A stretch of DNA of 52,542 bases, from NCBI GenBank assembly GCA_016192345.1, contig JACPUH010000029.1, positions 1 to 52,542 on the forward strand, given 5' to 3'. This stretch comes from Ignavibacteriales bacterium (lineage in GTDB: Bacteria; Bacteroidota; Ignavibacteria; UBA10030). The notes beneath the pieces are model-generated. The model made no database searches. It saw nothing but the letters and a program-made list of their open reading frames with translations, and had not been told where the DNA came from. The position numbers were made by a program, and so were the translations under genes. Numbering within the stretch: position 1 is the first letter of the stretch; each line of letters opens with the position of its first letter. This document shows, piece after piece, positions 19,032 to 29,572 of the stretch.

Positions 19032-21134
19032 ATGCCCCGAGACTATTCTTTAGAGAAAACGAGAAACATCGGCATCATGGCCCACATCGATGCCGGGAAG
19101 ACCACGACGACGGAACGCATCCTGTTCTATACGGGTGTTCTGCATCGCATGGGTGAAGTGCACGACGGCGCCGCAACAATGGATTGGATGGAGCAGGAAA
19201 AAGAGCGCGGTATTACCATTACCAGCGCCGCGACAACCTGTTTCTGGAATGACCATCGCGTCAATATTATCGACACCCCGGGTCACGTCGACTTCACCAT
19301 TGAGGTGGAGCGTTCGTTACGCGTTCTCGATGGCGCTGTGGCGCTCTTCTGCTCCGTCGGCGGAGTAGAACCACAATCGGAGACCGTCTGGCGTCAGGCG
19401 GACAAATACGGCGTTCCCCGCATTGCGTTTGTGAACAAGATGGACCGCGCGGGAGCGGATTTTCTGGGCGTTGTGGAAATGATGAAACAGCGCCTGAAGG
19501 CAAATGCCGTCCCGGTGCAGCTTCCGGTCGGTGAGGGAGACATGTTCGCCGGCATCATCGACCTGATTACCATGAAGGCCCGCATGTACCGCGAAGGGAC
19601 GCAGGGAACGTCATGGGATGATATTGAGATTCCCCCGTCCCTTGCTCCCAAAGCGAACGAGTACAGGATCAAGATGCTTGAGGCTGTGGCGGATGAAGAT
19701 GACAGCCTGTTGGAAAAATACCTCGAGGGAAAGCATATTTCCCCGGAAGAGATTAAAAGGGTGCTCCGAAGCGCCACCTTGAAGGTGAGCATCATCCCCG
19801 TCCTGTGCGGCTCATCCTTCAAGAACAAAGGGGTCCAGTTGCTCTTGGATGGGGTGATCGATTTCCTTCCCGCTCCGCTTGATATTAATGGCGGCGAGGT
19901 ACATGGACATCACCCGCACCGCGCGGATGACGTGATCCGCAAAATCAGCGATGACGAGAAATTCACAGCCCTGGCTTTCAAGATCATGACTGACCCGTTT
20001 GTCGGGCGCCTGACATATTTTCGGATTTATGCCGGAACCCTGTCTTCCGGCTCTTATGTGTACAACGTTACTTCGGACCGGAAGGAGAGAATCGCCCGTA
20101 TCCTCCGGATGCACGCCAATCACCGCGAGGAAGTCGCCGAGGCGTACGCAGGCGACATTGTTGCGGCGATCGGCATGAAAAATACCCGGACCGGCGATAC
20201 TTTGACAAACGAGGAAGACCCTGTCATCCTTGAGCGTATGGTGTTCCCGGAGCCGGTGATCGATGTCGCGATCGAGCCCAAGACCAAGGCCGACCAGGAG
20301 AAACTGGGCGAGGCGCTTCAGAAGCTCGCGGAGGAAGATCCCACGTTCCGCGTTTCGTCGAACGAGGAGACGGGACAGACGATCATCAGCGGCATGGGCG
20401 AGTTGCACCTGGAGATCATTGTCGATCGTATGAAGCGGGAGTTCCGAGTGGAGGCGAACGTCGGCAAGCCACAGGTTGCGTACAAGGAGACGATTACCAA
20501 GAAAGTTACGGCGGAGGGAAAGTTTGTCCGCCAGAGTGGTGGCCGAGGTCAGTATGGCCATGTCGTGATCGAGATGGAGCCGAACGAGAAGGGGAAGGGA
20601 TTCGAGTTCGAGAACGAGATCATCGGAGGCGTTGTCCCGAAAGAGTACGTCAAACCGACTGAGCAGGGGATTGTCGAGGCGATGCGGAACGGTGTTCTCG
20701 CCGGCTACCCGGTCGAGGATATCAAAGTAAGGTTGATCGACGGTTCGTTCCACGCAGTCGACTCCTCGGAAATGGCCTTCAAGGTTGCCGGTTCGATGGC
20801 GTTCAAAGAAGCGGCGAGAAAAGCAGGCCCGATTATTCTTGAGCCAATCATGGCTGTCGAGGTCGTAACCCCGGAAGAGTATCTGGGCGATGTGATGGGC
20901 GATCTGAATTCCCGTCGGGGGAAAATCGAGGGGATGAACCCCCGCAAGGATGCCCAGGTGGTCAAGGCGATGGTCCCCTTGTCCGAGATGTTCGGGTATG
21001 CGACGGTGGTCCGGTCAATGACCCAAGGGCGGGCGCTTTACACGATGCAGTTCTCCCATTACGAACAAGCGCCCAGGTCAATTGCCGACGGGATTATCGA
21101 GAAAATCAAAGGCAAAGAAGCGGTCACTGCTTGA
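19032..21134 (+). CDS. fusA: Elongation factor G
   Basis: EF-G is the GTPase that drives translocation and, with RRF, ribosome recycling. The ATG at 19032 gives [20 protein letters not shown], the usual EF-G N-terminus, and 700 residues; an upstream in-frame GTG at 18999 would add 11 residues and is less likely. The G motifs are [21 protein letters not shown] and NKMDRAG. Domains II-V follow, including [14 protein letters not shown]. It is followed 51 nt later by tuf. There is only one EF-G gene in the window. Confidence 0.97.
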   Translation: MPRDYSLEKTRNIGIMAHIDAGKTTTTERILFYTGVLHRMGEVHDGAATMDWMEQEKERGITITSAATTCFWNDHRVNIIDTPGHVDFTIEVERSLRVLDGAVALFCSVGGVEPQSETVWRQADKYGVPRIAFVNKMDRAGADFLGVVEMMKQRLKANAVPVQLPVGEGDMFAGIIDLITMKARMYREGTQGTSWDDIEIPPSLAPKANEYRIKMLEAVADEDDSLLEKYLEGKHISPEEIKRVLRSATLKVSIIPVLCGSSFKNKGVQLLLDGVIDFLPAPLDINGGEVHGHHPHRADDVIRKISDDEKFTALAFKIMTDPFVGRLTYFRIYAGTLSSGSYVYNVTSDRKERIARILRMHANHREEVAEAYAGDIVAAIGMKNTRTGDTLTNEEDPVILERMVFPEPVIDVAIEPKTKADQEKLGEALQKLAEEDPTFRVSSNEETGQTIISGMGELHLEIIVDRMKREFRVEANVGKPQVAYKETITKKVTAEGKFVRQSGGRGQYGHVVIEMEPNEKGKGFEFENEIIGGVVPKEYVKPTEQGIVEAMRNGVLAGYPVEDIKVRLIDGSFHAVDSSEMAFKVAGSMAFKEAARKAGPIILEPIMAVEVVTPEEYLGDVMGDLNSRRGKIEGMNPRKDAQVVKAMVPLSEMFGYATVVRSMTQGRALYTMQFSHYEQAPRSIADGIIEKIKGKEAVTA

Positions 21135-21185
21135 AGAATTTAACGAAGTACCAGTCTACAGACACAACGAAAGGAGATCACTCCA

Positions 21186-22397
21186 ATGGCAAAGGGTAAA
21201 TTTGATCGCAGCAAACCGCACGTAAACGTCGGTACGATCGGCCACGTTGACCACGGGAAGACAACCCTCACCGCGGCCATTACGATGGTTCTTGCAAAGA
21301 AAGGTTTGTCGGAAATTCGGACGTTCGATTCCATCGACAACGCCCCGGAGGAAAAAGCCCGCGGTATCACAATCGCGACAGCGCACGTCGAGTACTCCAC
21401 CGAGAACCGGCACTACGCACATGTCGACTGCCCGGGTCACGCTGATTATGTGAAGAACATGATCACCGGTGCCGCCCAGATGGACGGCGCCATCCTCGTC
21501 GTTGCCGCGACCGACGGTCCGATGCCCCAAACGCGCGAGCATATCCTGCTGGCACGCCAGGTCGGTGTGCCCCGTATCGTTGTGTTCATGAACAAAGTTG
21601 ATGCCGTCGATGATCCGGAGCTGCTGGATCTCGTTGAGCTCGAGCTCCGCGACCTTCTGAAAAAGTATGAATTCCCCGGCGACGAGATTCCCATTATCCG
21701 CGGATCCGCGCTGAAGGCCATGGAAGCCTCCCTGCGTCCCGATGTCAAGGGCGATGATCCCGCTTTCAAGAGCATTACCGAGTTGATGGCGGCGGTCGAT
21801 TCGTACGTGCCCATCCCGAAGCGCGATGTAGAAAAGCCCTTCCTGATGCCGATCGAGGACGTGTTCTCGATTACCGGTCGTGGTACCGTCGGCACGGGTC
21901 GTGTCGAGCGCGGTCATGCCAAGGTCGGCGACGAAGTCGAGGTGATCGGTCTCGGTGCTCACAAGAAAACCGTGATCACCGGTGCAGAGATGTTCCGCAA
22001 GGAGCTGGATGAGGTGCGGGCGGGTGACAATGCCGGCCTTCTGCTCCGCGGCGTTGAAAAGAACGAGCTGGAACGCGGTATGGTGGTTGCGAAACCGGGC
22101 TCCATTACACCGCATAAGAAGTTCACGGCCCAGGTCTACGTGCTGAAGAAGGAGGAAGGTGGACGCCACACGCCGTTCCTGAACGGCTACCGTCCGCAGT
22201 TCTACTTCCGCACAACGGACGTGACCGGCGTCGTGACGCTCCCCAGCGGTGTGGAGATGGTGATGCCCGGCGACAACCTCGATGCGATCAACGTGGAACT
22301 GATTTCCGAGATCGCCATGGAGGAAGGTCTCCGCTTCGCTATCCGCGAAGGTGGACGCACCGTCGGCGCAGGTGTTGTGACGAAGATCGTTGAATAA
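21186..22397 (+). CDS. tuf: Elongation factor Tu
   Basis: EF-Tu carries aminoacyl-tRNA to the ribosome. The 403-residue product begins [22 protein letters not shown]. The G motifs are [35 protein letters not shown] and MNKVDAVDD (NKVD in place of the more usual NKCD). An AAAGGAG precedes the start by about 9 nt. It is the only tuf in the window; the tRNA-Thr cluster position where a second copy often sits is empty. Confidence 0.98.
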   Translation: MAKGKFDRSKPHVNVGTIGHVDHGKTTLTAAITMVLAKKGLSEIRTFDSIDNAPEEKARGITIATAHVEYSTENRHYAHVDCPGHADYVKNMITGAAQMDGAILVVAATDGPMPQTREHILLARQVGVPRIVVFMNKVDAVDDPELLDLVELELRDLLKKYEFPGDEIPIIRGSALKAMEASLRPDVKGDDPAFKSITELMAAVDSYVPIPKRDVEKPFLMPIEDVFSITGRGTVGTGRVERGHAKVGDEVEVIGLGAHKKTVITGAEMFRKELDEVRAGDNAGLLLRGVEKNELERGMVVAKPGSITPHKKFTAQVYVLKKEEGGRHTPFLNGYRPQFYFRTTDVTGVVTLPSGVEMVMPGDNLDAINVELISEIAMEEGLRFAIREGGRTVGAGVVTKIVE

Positions 22398-22405
22398 TAA
22401 CTCCC

Positions 22406-22430
22406 GGGTTCCGGCCCTCTGCCGGAACCC
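22406..22430 (+). terminator. Strong hairpin after tuf (partial terminator or attenuator)
   Basis: GGGTTCCGGC (22406-22415) pairs perfectly with GCCGGAACCC (22421-22430) around CCTCT. Only GCTGCTGTTT follows, so the T-tract is poor. It may protect the highly expressed tuf 3' end or reduce read-through into rpsJ. Confidence 0.5.
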
Positions 22431-22468
22431 GCTGCTGTTTCATGCTGTCTATCAGCGAGGATGAATCG

Positions 22469-22777
22469 TTGGCTGGTCAAAAGATACGCATCAAATTGAA
22501 GTCGTACGATCATAACCTGATCGATAAATCGGCTGAAAAAATTATCAAGACCGTGAAGTCGACGGGGGCCGTTGTGTCCGGTCCCATCCCGTTGCCGACC
22601 AAGCGGTCGCTCTTCGTGGTGAACCGTTCGCCGCACGTTGACAAGAAATCGCGCGAGCAGTTCGAGACCCGGTCGCACAAGCGGCTGATCGACATTCTCA
22701 ACTCCACGAGCAAGACCGTCGATTCCCTGATGAAGCTGGAATTGCCGGCCGGGGTGGATGTCGAGATCAAGGTGTAG
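22469..22777 (+). CDS. rpsJ: 30S ribosomal protein S10
   Basis: S10 is in the 30S head and is also NusE in antitermination complexes. TTG 22469, 8 nt after GAGG (22457-22460), gives [20 protein letters not shown], the usual N-terminus (102 residues). An upstream ATG at 22442 would add 9 unmatched residues. [23 protein letters not shown] (core [14 protein letters not shown]) is diagnostic. It starts the S10 cluster. Confidence 0.96.
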   Translation: MAGQKIRIKLKSYDHNLIDKSAEKIIKTVKSTGAVVSGPIPLPTKRSLFVVNRSPHVDKKSREQFETRSHKRLIDILNSTSKTVDSLMKLELPAGVDVEIKV

Positions 22778-22871
22778 TGACGGCGACGACGAGGAACGAA
22801 TTGACCATTGTGGTTTCCCTGCCCGGACACAAAAGAGTGAGTCGGTCGGGAGATGACTCAGGAGTAGAACA

Positions 22872-23498
22872 GTGAGCGGCATGTTAGGTAAAAAACTTGG
22901 AATGACGAGTATCTTCGATGAGAACGGGCAGATGATCCCGTGCACCATCATCGAAGCCGGGCCGTGCTACGTTACCCAGATCAAGACGAAAGAGAAGGAC
23001 GGGTACGATGCGGTGCAGCTTGGCTACGATGAGATCAACGAACGGCTCGCCAACAAACCGATGAAGGGGCACCTCAGAAAGTCAGGAGTCAAGCCGCTTC
23101 GTCTTCTCTCAGAGTTCCGCAGCTTCAACGGCACCAAGCTGGAGCTGGGCGCGGAGTTGAAGGTGGACCTCTTTCAGCAAGGGGACACCGTGGACGTCAC
23201 CGGCCGCTCGAAAGGGCGGGGCTTTCAGGGCGTTGTGAAGCGTCACCACTTCGGCGGCGTCGGCATGACGACCCACGGACAGTCCGATCGCGTGCGCGCT
23301 CCCGGATCCATCGGCGGAAGTTCGTATCCCTCGCGTGTCTTCAAGGGCATGCGGATGGCCGGCCGGATGGGGGGCGAACGCGTCACGGTCAAGAACCTGA
23401 CCGTCGTGAAGGTGATCTCCGATTCCAATATCCTGATCGTCAAGGGATCGGTCCCCGGTGCAATCAACAGTTACGTGGAAATTATCAAACAGGACTGA
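22872..23498 (+). CDS. rplC: 50S ribosomal protein L3
   Basis: L3 is an early assembly protein near the peptidyl transferase centre. The start is GTG 22872 ([20 protein letters not shown]) with GGAG 7 nt upstream, giving 208 residues. The central [19 protein letters not shown] and [15 protein letters not shown] motifs are present. The 94-nt gap before it contains a short TGAGTC/GACTCA hairpin. Confidence 0.97.
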   Translation: MSGMLGKKLGMTSIFDENGQMIPCTIIEAGPCYVTQIKTKEKDGYDAVQLGYDEINERLANKPMKGHLRKSGVKPLRLLSEFRSFNGTKLELGAELKVDLFQQGDTVDVTGRSKGRGFQGVVKRHHFGGVGMTTHGQSDRVRAPGSIGGSSYPSRVFKGMRMAGRMGGERVTVKNLTVVKVISDSNILIVKGSVPGAINSYVEIIKQD

Positions 23499-23523
23499 GT
23501 CCTTGTTTCGAGGATGAACTGCA

Positions 23524-24153
23524 ATGGAGCTTGAAGTTTATAAAAAAGACGGAAGCATGAGCGGCGAGAAGGTGAAGCTGGCGCCGGAGATTTTTGAAAT
23601 CACTCCGAACGACCACGCCATTTACCAGGCGATCCGCTCGATCCAGGCCAACAAGCGCCAGGGAACGCACAAGGTGAAACCGCGCAATGAGGTCCGGGGA
23701 GGCGGCAAAAAGCCGTTCCGTCAGAAGAAAACCGGTCGCGCACGCGCAGGAAGCACCCGCTCACCAGTGTGGGTTGGCGGCGGTTCGATCTTCGGCCCGC
23801 ATCCACACGACTATGTGGTCAAGCTCTCTGCTAAGGTCCGGGCGCTCGCCCGGAAGTCGGCCCTGAGCTACAAGGCAAAGGATAGCGCCATTATGGTGGT
23901 GGAGGATTTTTCCCTGGATGCGCCGAAGACCAAGGAGATTGCCATAGTTTTGAAAGCGCTGGCCCTGAACGGAAAGAAAACCCTCTTCCTGACCGGCAAG
24001 ACCGACCGGGCGCTGTTTAAATCGGGACGAAACATTGCGAAGCTGAACGTGCGTGAGGCGGACAAGGCCTCGACGTTCGACATTTTAAACAATCAGGTGC
24101 TTCTCATCCAGAAAAGCGCCGTGGAAGTGTTGCACAATTCGTTGAAGAACTGA
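23524..24153 (+). CDS. rplD: 50S ribosomal protein L4
   Basis: L4 lines the exit tunnel and in enterobacteria also represses the S10 operon. The 209-residue product begins MELEVYKKDGSMSGEKV. The tunnel loop reads GGGKKPFRQKKTGRARAGS and RSPVWVGGGSIFGPHPHDY. The C-terminal half is the Rossmann-like domain. It is 25 nt after rplC and 10 nt before rplW. Confidence 0.96.
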   Translation: MELEVYKKDGSMSGEKVKLAPEIFEITPNDHAIYQAIRSIQANKRQGTHKVKPRNEVRGGGKKPFRQKKTGRARAGSTRSPVWVGGGSIFGPHPHDYVVKLSAKVRALARKSALSYKAKDSAIMVVEDFSLDAPKTKEIAIVLKALALNGKKTLFLTGKTDRALFKSGRNIAKLNVREADKASTFDILNNQVLLIQKSAVEVLHNSLKN

Positions 24154-24163
24154 GCGAACCATC

Positions 24164-24454
24164 ATGGCTGGAATCTTGAAACGACCGATTGTCACCGAAA
24201 AAATCACGCGCATGCAGGACCAGCGGCACTATGCGTTTGAGGTCGAGGGGAAATCGAATAAAATCGAGATCGCGAAGGCGGTGGAGGCAAAATTCAAAGT
24301 CACCGTCACCGGTGTCCGCACGGTCGTGGTCAAGGGAAAGCGGAAGTCGCAGATGACGCGCCGTGGACGCTTCGAGGGACGGACCAACACATGGAAGAAG
24401 GCGATTGTTACCCTGAAAGAAGGGGACAAGATCGACTACTTCGAGACTGCTTGA
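24164..24454 (+). CDS. rplW: 50S ribosomal protein L23
   Basis: L23 lies at the tunnel exit and docks trigger factor and SRP. The 96-residue product begins MAGILKRPIVTEKITRMQDQ, with YAFEVEGKSNKIEIAKAVEA as the conserved core. Its length is normal for the family. Confidence 0.95.
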   Translation: MAGILKRPIVTEKITRMQDQRHYAFEVEGKSNKIEIAKAVEAKFKVTVTGVRTVVVKGKRKSQMTRRGRFEGRTNTWKKAIVTLKEGDKIDYFETA

Positions 24455-24476
24455 TTGACGAAACGATAGGTACGCT

Positions 24477-25310
24477 ATGGCTATCCGAAAATTACGACCC
24501 ATGACGCCGGCAACCCGGTTCTATTCGATCTCGACGTTCGAAGAGATCACGAAGACCGAACCGGAGAAGGCGTTGCTCAGAAAATTGAAGAAGTCGGGGG
24601 GACGCAATAACCTCGGCCGCGTGACCTCCCGCCATCGGGGCGGCGGACACAAGAGACGATACCGCCTGATTGATTTTAAGCGCGAGAAGCATGGAGTGAA
24701 TGCAGCAGTTGCATCCATCGAATATGATCCCAACCGCTCAGCCCGCATCGCGCTGTTGCACTATGCGGACGGCGAGAAGCGCTACATCGTTGCTCCGGAC
24801 GGGTTGAAGGTCGGTCAGGTCCTTCAGTCCGGCTCCGGTGTCGAGGTGCAATTGGGGAATGCCCTCCCCCTGCAGGAGATCCCTGTCGGTACGTTCATCC
24901 ACAACGTCGAGATGCGTCCCGGCAAGGGAGGACAACTCGGCCGCAGTGCAGGAAACTCGCTGCAGTTGATGGCGAAAGAGGGAGACTTTGCTCAATTGAA
25001 ACTCCCTTCGGGAGAGGTTCGGAAAGTGCGGGTAAACTGTTACGCGACGGTGGGAACCGTCAGTAACGGGGATCATGAGAATATCAGCTTGGGCAAGGCC
25101 GGACGGTCGCGCTGGCTGGGGATCCGGCCGCACTCACGCGGTATGGCGATGAACCCGGTCGATCACCCGATGGGGGGTGGCGAAGGACGTTCCAAGAGCG
25201 GCGGCGGCTGGCAGCACCCGGAATCGCCCTGGGGGAAGTACGCCAAGGGTTTGAAGACGCGCAAGAAGAAGAATCCGTCAAACAAATACATTGTTAAACG
25301 TCGCAAGTAA
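24477..25310 (+). CDS. rplB: 50S ribosomal protein L2
   Basis: L2 is needed for subunit joining and the peptidyl transferase centre. The 277-residue product begins [20 protein letters not shown]. The functional histidine is in [19 protein letters not shown]. The HPM form, instead of HPH of proteobacteria, is typical of Bacteroidota-type L2, as is the [17 protein letters not shown] tail. No other oddity is seen. Confidence 0.97.
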   Translation: MAIRKLRPMTPATRFYSISTFEEITKTEPEKALLRKLKKSGGRNNLGRVTSRHRGGGHKRRYRLIDFKREKHGVNAAVASIEYDPNRSARIALLHYADGEKRYIVAPDGLKVGQVLQSGSGVEVQLGNALPLQEIPVGTFIHNVEMRPGKGGQLGRSAGNSLQLMAKEGDFAQLKLPSGEVRKVRVNCYATVGTVSNGDHENISLGKAGRSRWLGIRPHSRGMAMNPVDHPMGGGEGRSKSGGGWQHPESPWGKYAKGLKTRKKKNPSNKYIVKRRK

Positions 25311-25331
25311 CTCTAACAGGAATCGAGAGCG

Positions 25332-25619
25332 ATGAGCCGGTCCTTAAAAAAGGGTCCCTATGTGGACTCAAAGCTGCAGAAAAAAATTGAGGCGTTGAAC
25401 AAGTCCAACCAGAAGAAGGTGGTCAAGACGTGGGCGCGGAGTTGCACGATCACCCCCGATTTCGTCGGCCATACCTTCGCGGTGCATAATGGCAATAAGT
25501 TCATTCCTGTGTACATCCAGGAAGCGATGGTCGGACACAAGCTCGGTGAGTTTGCCCCGACCCGCATCTTCCGGTCACATCCCGGAGTGAAGAGCGAAAA
25601 GTCCACAACCCCCGCTTAA
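25332..25619 (+). CDS. rpsS: 30S ribosomal protein S19
   Basis: S19 binds 16S rRNA in the head with S13. The 95-residue product begins [20 protein letters not shown]. The family motifs [20 protein letters not shown] and [17 protein letters not shown] are intact. A 68-nt gap with a tiny ORF separates it from rplV. Confidence 0.96.
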   Translation: MSRSLKKGPYVDSKLQKKIEALNKSNQKKVVKTWARSCTITPDFVGHTFAVHNGNKFIPVYIQEAMVGHKLGEFAPTRIFRSHPGVKSEKSTTPA

Positions 25620-25650
25620 CGTCATTGGAGCCTTTCAAAGGAGACGGGCG

Positions 25651-25677
25651 ATGACCCGGAACCCTGGAAAGGCGTAA
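25651..25677 (+). CDS. Possible 8-codon leader ORF before rplV
   Basis: AAAGGAG (25637-25643) is 7 nt from ATG 25651, which opens an 8-residue ORF (MTRNPGKA) ending in TAA at 25675-25677, 10 nt before the rplV start. The Shine-Dalgarno is better than that of rplV itself (AAGGAAG). It could couple rplV translation to rpsS or be chance. Confidence 0.25.
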   Translation: MTRNPGKA

Positions 25678-25687
25678 GGAAGAACGA

Positions 25688-26170
25688 ATGGAAGCACGAG
25701 CAATCAATCGATTTGTCGGGACATCGCCGATGAAAATGCGTCTGGTGATTGACCTTATTCGCGGTCGTGGTGTGGAGGAGGCGTTATCGATCCTGCACTT
25801 TTCACCGAAGCACGCGTCGAAAAGCGCGGAGAAAGTACTGCGATCGGCCATCTCCAATCTTCAAAACAAGGATGAGAGCGGGCGTATCGATCCCTCTCAG
25901 GTCTTTGTGAAGGAAGCATTTGTGAACGGCGGCCCTATGGCGAAGCGGGTCATGCCCGCCCCGATGGGGCGAGCGTTCCGCATCCGCAAGCGGTCCCATC
26001 ACCTGACAATTGTCGTCGCACAGCGTCAGCAGAAGGTGCGAGCCAACCCGAAAGCAAAGTCGGCCGAGGCAGCACCGAAGGGCGCAGCGGCACCGGTGGA
26101 GAAATCGAAAAAGTCCGCGACGAAGCCGAAAGCATCGGCTTCCCAAAAGAAGGCAGCAACTGAATCTTAA
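25688..26170 (+). CDS. rplV: 50S ribosomal protein L22 with extended C-terminus
   Basis: L22 spans the exit tunnel; its beta-hairpin is in MPAPMGRAFRIRKRSHHLTI. The conserved fold (MEARAINRFVGTSPMKMRLV to about residue 115) is followed by about 45 residues rich in Lys, Ala, Ser and Pro (for example SKKSATKPKASASQKK). The total is 160 residues against the usual 110-130. It ends 14 nt before rpsC. Confidence 0.95.
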   Translation: MEARAINRFVGTSPMKMRLVIDLIRGRGVEEALSILHFSPKHASKSAEKVLRSAISNLQNKDESGRIDPSQVFVKEAFVNGGPMAKRVMPAPMGRAFRIRKRSHHLTIVVAQRQQKVRANPKAKSAEAAPKGAAAPVEKSKKSATKPKASASQKKAATES

Positions 26171-26184
26171 TTGAGGAGGCTCTC

Positions 26185-26823
26185 TTGGGTCAAAAAACAC
26201 ATCCGGTAGGATTCCGGCTCGGCATTACGAAAACGTGGGACGCGAATTGGTATGCCGACAAGGAATTCGCGGGAAAACTGCAGGAAGACCTGATGGTCCG
26301 TAACTACGTCCGTAACCGTCTCAAGAAGGCCGGTATTTCGCGGATCCAGATCGACCGGACCCCCAAGCGCGCAGTGATTACGATTCACACCTCCCGTCCC
26401 GGCATTGTCATTGGCAAGAGCGGCAAAGAGATCGCCCAGTTGGAGGAAGAGTTGAAGAAGGTCACCTCGAAGGAGGTCAAGATTCTGATCCACGAGATCA
26501 AACGCCCCGAGCTGGATTCATCGCTCGTGGCCGAGAATATTGCCTCGCAGATCGAAGGGCGTATCTCCTTCCGCCGTGCGATGAAGCAGGCGATCACCGC
26601 CTCGATGCGTATGGGGGCTGAGGGGATCCGTGTGATGTGTGGTGGCCGTCTTGGCGGATCGGAAATTGCCCGGAGGGAGCAGTATAAGGAAGGGCGTATC
26701 CCGCTGCACACGATCCGTGCGGACATCGATTATTCCACGGCGACGGCGCGGACGATTTACGGCGCGATCGGCGTGAAGGTCTGGATTTGCAAGGGCGAGA
26801 TTCTCGGTCCCGTGTCGAAATAA
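26185..26823 (+). CDS. rpsC: 30S ribosomal protein S3
   Basis: S3 forms part of the mRNA entry tunnel. It starts at TTG 26185 (MGQKTHPVGFRLGITKTWDA), 10 nt after GGAGG (26173-26177), with 212 residues. The KH domain has PGIVIGKSGKEIAQLEEELK near 72-91, and the C-terminal domain has GIRVMCGGRLGGSEIARREQ. It has no long acidic tail. Confidence 0.97.
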   Translation: MGQKTHPVGFRLGITKTWDANWYADKEFAGKLQEDLMVRNYVRNRLKKAGISRIQIDRTPKRAVITIHTSRPGIVIGKSGKEIAQLEEELKKVTSKEVKILIHEIKRPELDSSLVAENIASQIEGRISFRRAMKQAITASMRMGAEGIRVMCGGRLGGSEIARREQYKEGRIPLHTIRADIDYSTATARTIYGAIGVKVWICKGEILGPVSK

Positions 26824-26880
26824 TGATCGGAGCGTCGGGCACAGCAGGCCCTTCGCCGAACTACAAGGAGTGTTGAACGT

Positions 26881-27309
26881 ATGTTGATGCCCAAGAGAGT
26901 AAAATTCAGAAAGACCCAGCGCGGGAGACGGCGGGGAAAAGCGACCCGCGGCGCGACGATCGCTTTCGGCGATTTCGGCCTGAAGGCTCTTGAGCCGGGG
27001 TGGATCACCCAGCGTCAAATCGAGGCCTCGCGTGTTGCGCTGACCCGCATGATGAAGCGCGAGGGAAAGGTCTGGATCCGGATTTTCCCGGATAAGCCCG
27101 TCACCAAGAAGCCGGCCGAAACCCGGATGGGAAGCGGCAAGGGTATCCCGGAGTTCTGGGTTGCCGTGATCAAACCCGGACGCGTGTTGTTCGAGCTGGG
27201 GGGGATCTCGAAGGATGTGGCACAGGAGGCGTTCAAACTGGCGAAGCATAAACTTCCCATTAAGACCAAGATGGTCACCCGTATGGATTACGAAGCCCAT
27301 TCAGCGTAG
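26881..27309 (+). CDS. rplP: 50S ribosomal protein L16
   Basis: L16 contacts A-site tRNA and 23S rRNA. The 142-residue product begins [20 protein letters not shown], with AAGGAG 11 nt upstream; the internal ATG at 26887 would give the more usual MPKRVKF start. [20 protein letters not shown] (with minor changes) and [20 protein letters not shown] are family signatures. Confidence 0.96.
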   Translation: MLMPKRVKFRKTQRGRRRGKATRGATIAFGDFGLKALEPGWITQRQIEASRVALTRMMKREGKVWIRIFPDKPVTKKPAETRMGSGKGIPEFWVAVIKPGRVLFELGGISKDVAQEAFKLAKHKLPIKTKMVTRMDYEAHSA

Positions 27310-27323
27310 GAGCATGAGTTTGT

Positions 27324-27566
27324 ATGAAAGCTTTTGAATTTCGTCAATTGTCGGATGAGGAGTTGGTCAAGCGGATCCAGGAGGATGAGGAGAGCCTTGC
27401 CAACCTTCGCTTCCAGAAGGTGATCAGCCAGCTCGAGAACCCGATGAAGTTGCAGCACATCCGGAGGGATATCGCACGGATGAAGACGCTTCTCCGCGAG
27501 CGCCAGATCAAGCAATCCAGTCAACCCGCGGCATTCTCTGAACCAGAGAAGAAGGCACAAGGATGA
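27324..27566 (+). CDS. rpmC: 50S ribosomal protein L29
   Basis: L29 is a two-helix protein at the tunnel exit. The 80-residue product begins [20 protein letters not shown] and has [20 protein letters not shown] with the helical repeat. The stop overlaps the rpsQ start by 4 nt (ATGA). Confidence 0.94.
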   Translation: MKAFEFRQLSDEELVKRIQEDEESLANLRFQKVISQLENPMKLQHIRRDIARMKTLLRERQIKQSSQPAAFSEPEKKAQG

Positions 27567-27844
27567 GTACAGCAGCAGAAGTTCAGGCCGTCGAGCGCAA
27601 CCGACGGAAGGTCCGTATCGGAAAAGTGATCAGCAACAAGATGCAGAAAAGCATCGTTGTGTCGCTGGAGCGCAAAGTTCCTCATCCGCTCTATAAGAAG
27701 TACTACAAGCAAACTTCGACACTGATGGCTCACGACGAGAAGCAGGAGGCGAAGATCGGTGACGTGGTGAGAGTGATGGAAACCCGTCCCGTGAGCAAAC
27801 GCAAGCGCTGGCGGTTGGTCGAAGTCGTCGAGAAGGCAAAATAA
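27563..27844 (+). CDS. rpsQ: 30S ribosomal protein S17
   Basis: S17 is an OB-fold primary binding protein of 16S rRNA. It has 93 residues, with [39 protein letters not shown] and [18 protein letters not shown]. It is coupled to rpmC by an ATGA overlap. Confidence 0.95.
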   Translation: MSTAAEVQAVERNRRKVRIGKVISNKMQKSIVVSLERKVPHPLYKKYYKQTSTLMAHDEKQEAKIGDVVRVMETRPVSKRKRWRLVEVVEKAK

Positions 27845-27855
27845 CCAGTGAACCC

Positions 27856-27872
27856 GGAGGTCGTGGACCTCC
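27856..27872 (+). other. Hairpin just upstream of rplN
   Basis: GGAGGT (27856-27861) pairs with ACCTCC (27867-27872) around CGTGG, 12 nt before the rplN start. It hides a perfect Shine-Dalgarno core, leaving only CGGAG (27875-27879) for rplN. A role in expression is possible but unproven. Confidence 0.35.
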
Positions 27873-27884
27873 CTCGGAGCCCCT

Positions 27885-28253
27885 ATGATTCAGGAAGAAA
27901 CGAATTTAGTTGTTGCCGATAATTCCGGCGCGAAGAAGGTCCGGTGCATCCGCGTGCTCGGCGGGCATGACAAGCGCTATGCGACGGTGGGAGACCTGGT
28001 GGTCGTTTCCGTCAAGGCTGCCATCCCCGGAGCCCCCGTCAAGAAGGGGGAGGTTTCCCGTGCGGTGGTGGTCCGGACAAAAAAAGAGGTCGGCAGGAAG
28101 GACGGTTCCTTCATCCGCTTCGATGAGAACGCCGTGGTGTTGTTGAACCAGCAGGGGGAGCCCCGGGGGACGCGTATCTTCGGCCCCGTTGCCCGTGAGT
28201 TACGCGAGCGCCAGTACATGAAAATCGTCTCGTTGGCACCCGAGGTGCTTTAA
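27885..28253 (+). CDS. rplN: 50S ribosomal protein L14
   Basis: L14 forms an intersubunit bridge and binds RsfS. The 122-residue product begins [20 protein letters not shown] and has the [22 protein letters not shown] and [13 protein letters not shown] signatures, of standard length. It starts the spc-type gene order (rplN-rplX-rplE). Confidence 0.97.
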   Translation: MIQEETNLVVADNSGAKKVRCIRVLGGHDKRYATVGDLVVVSVKAAIPGAPVKKGEVSRAVVVRTKKEVGRKDGSFIRFDENAVVLLNQQGEPRGTRIFGPVARELRERQYMKIVSLAPEVL

Positions 28254-28267
28254 CAAAGGAATCGAGC

Positions 28268-28591
28268 ATGCACGTTCATAAAAACGATACCGTTGTGGTC
28301 ATCTCCGGAAACTTCAAGGGGAAGCAGGGAAAAGTCCTGAAGGTCTTCCCGGAAACGAACCGCGTCATTGTGGAGGGTGTGAACATCGTGAAGCGCCACA
28401 CCCGGGCTTCACAGAAGAATCCCCAGGGGGGCATCCTCCAGAAGGAGGGGGCGATCCATGCGTCGAACGTCATGGTCGTCGACCCGAAGACGAATGAGGC
28501 GACCCGTGTCGGATACAAGTATGTGACCGATGTGACGACCGGCAGGAAGAAGAAAATGCGGATCTCGCGCCGTACGAACGAAATGTTTTAA
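28268..28591 (+). CDS. rplX: 50S ribosomal protein L24
   Basis: L24 is an assembly-initiating KOW protein. The 107-residue product begins [20 protein letters not shown], holds [20 protein letters not shown], and ends in a basic segment. It sits 14 nt after rplN. Confidence 0.95.
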   Translation: MHVHKNDTVVVISGNFKGKQGKVLKVFPETNRVIVEGVNIVKRHTRASQKNPQGGILQKEGAIHASNVMVVDPKTNEATRVGYKYVTDVTTGRKKKMRISRRTNEMF

Positions 28592-28625
28592 GATGCTGTC
28601 TCACGTTTGGGAGAAGTAACTGACT

Positions 28626-29327
28626 ATGGCCAAAGATAAAGAACACAAAAAAGTCGACGACCCCGCCCGCAAGGAAAAAGCCGGGAAGAAGGAAAAAGGG
28701 GGAGGCGAGGGCGTCGCAAAGAAACAGGCCGGGAATGTTCGCGAGGCCGGAGCGCCTGCTCGCTTGTTCGTGCAGTACAAGAAAGAGATCGTTCCGCAGT
28801 TGATGAAGCGGTTTGAGTATAAGAGCGTGATGCAGGTCCCGCGGCTCGAGAAGATCTCTGTGAATGTAGGCGTAGGGATGGCGACGCAGGACCCCAAGAT
28901 CCTGGATACTGCCGTGAAGGAGTTGGAGACGATCACCGGTCAGAAGGTCGCCATCACGAAGTCCAAGAAGGCGATCTCCAATTTCAAGCTCCGCGAGGAT
29001 CTCCCGATCGGGTGCCGTGTCACCCTCCGGAGCGCGCAGATGTACGAGTTCCTGGACCGCCTGATCAACATCGCGCTTCCGCGTGTGCGAGACTTCCGCG
29101 GCGTTTCCGATAAGTCGTTCGACGGCAGAGGTAATTACACGCTGGGGATCAAAGAACAGATCATTTTCCCGGAGATCGACGTCGATAAGGTAACGCGCAT
29201 CAGCGGGATGGATGTCACGTTTGTCACGACCGCCCGGACCGACGCCGAGGCGTACGAATTGTTGAAAGCCCTCGGTCTGCCGTTCGTCAAACGACAGGAC
29301 GTGCTCGAGACGGCGACGGCAGCATAA
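28626..29327 (+). CDS. rplE: 50S ribosomal protein L5 with N-terminal extension
   Basis: L5 binds 5S rRNA in the central protuberance. The normal L5 fold begins near residue 48 ([20 protein letters not shown]) and includes [20 protein letters not shown] and [21 protein letters not shown]. About 45 extra N-terminal residues are rich in Lys, Glu, Gly and Ala ([18 protein letters not shown]), making 233 residues instead of about 180. No good internal start lies at the usual N-terminus, so the extension seems real. Confidence 0.95.
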   Translation: MAKDKEHKKVDDPARKEKAGKKEKGGGEGVAKKQAGNVREAGAPARLFVQYKKEIVPQLMKRFEYKSVMQVPRLEKISVNVGVGMATQDPKILDTAVKELETITGQKVAITKSKKAISNFKLREDLPIGCRVTLRSAQMYEFLDRLINIALPRVRDFRGVSDKSFDGRGNYTLGIKEQIIFPEIDVDKVTRISGMDVTFVTTARTDAEAYELLKALGLPFVKRQDVLETATAA

Positions 29328-29349
29328 CCCTCAAGCAAAAGGAGCATCG

Positions 29350-29535
29350 TTGGCACGCTTAGCAAGCATTGTAAAGTCCAAACGGACGCCGAAGCACAAG
29401 GTCAGCCAGCACAACCGGTGCAATATCTGCGGCCGGCCGCGGGCCTATTTCCGCAAGTTCGGCATCTGCCGTATTTGCTTCAGAAACCTGGCGCTCGACG
29501 GCAAGATCCCGGGCGTTCGCAAGGCCAGTTGGTAA
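29350..29535 (+). CDS. rpsN: 30S ribosomal protein S14, zinc-binding type
   Basis: This 61-residue S14 starts at TTG 29350 ([20 protein letters not shown]) after a GGAG. It is the short zinc form: [21 protein letters not shown] supplies the CxxC...CxxC set (C24, C27, C40, C43). [18 protein letters not shown] is the standard C-terminus. Confidence 0.96.
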   Translation: MARLASIVKSKRTPKHKVSQHNRCNICGRPRAYFRKFGICRICFRNLALDGKIPGVRKASW

Positions 29536-29572
29536 AGAACGTTGGTGCATTTATCTTAGGAGACTTCATTCG

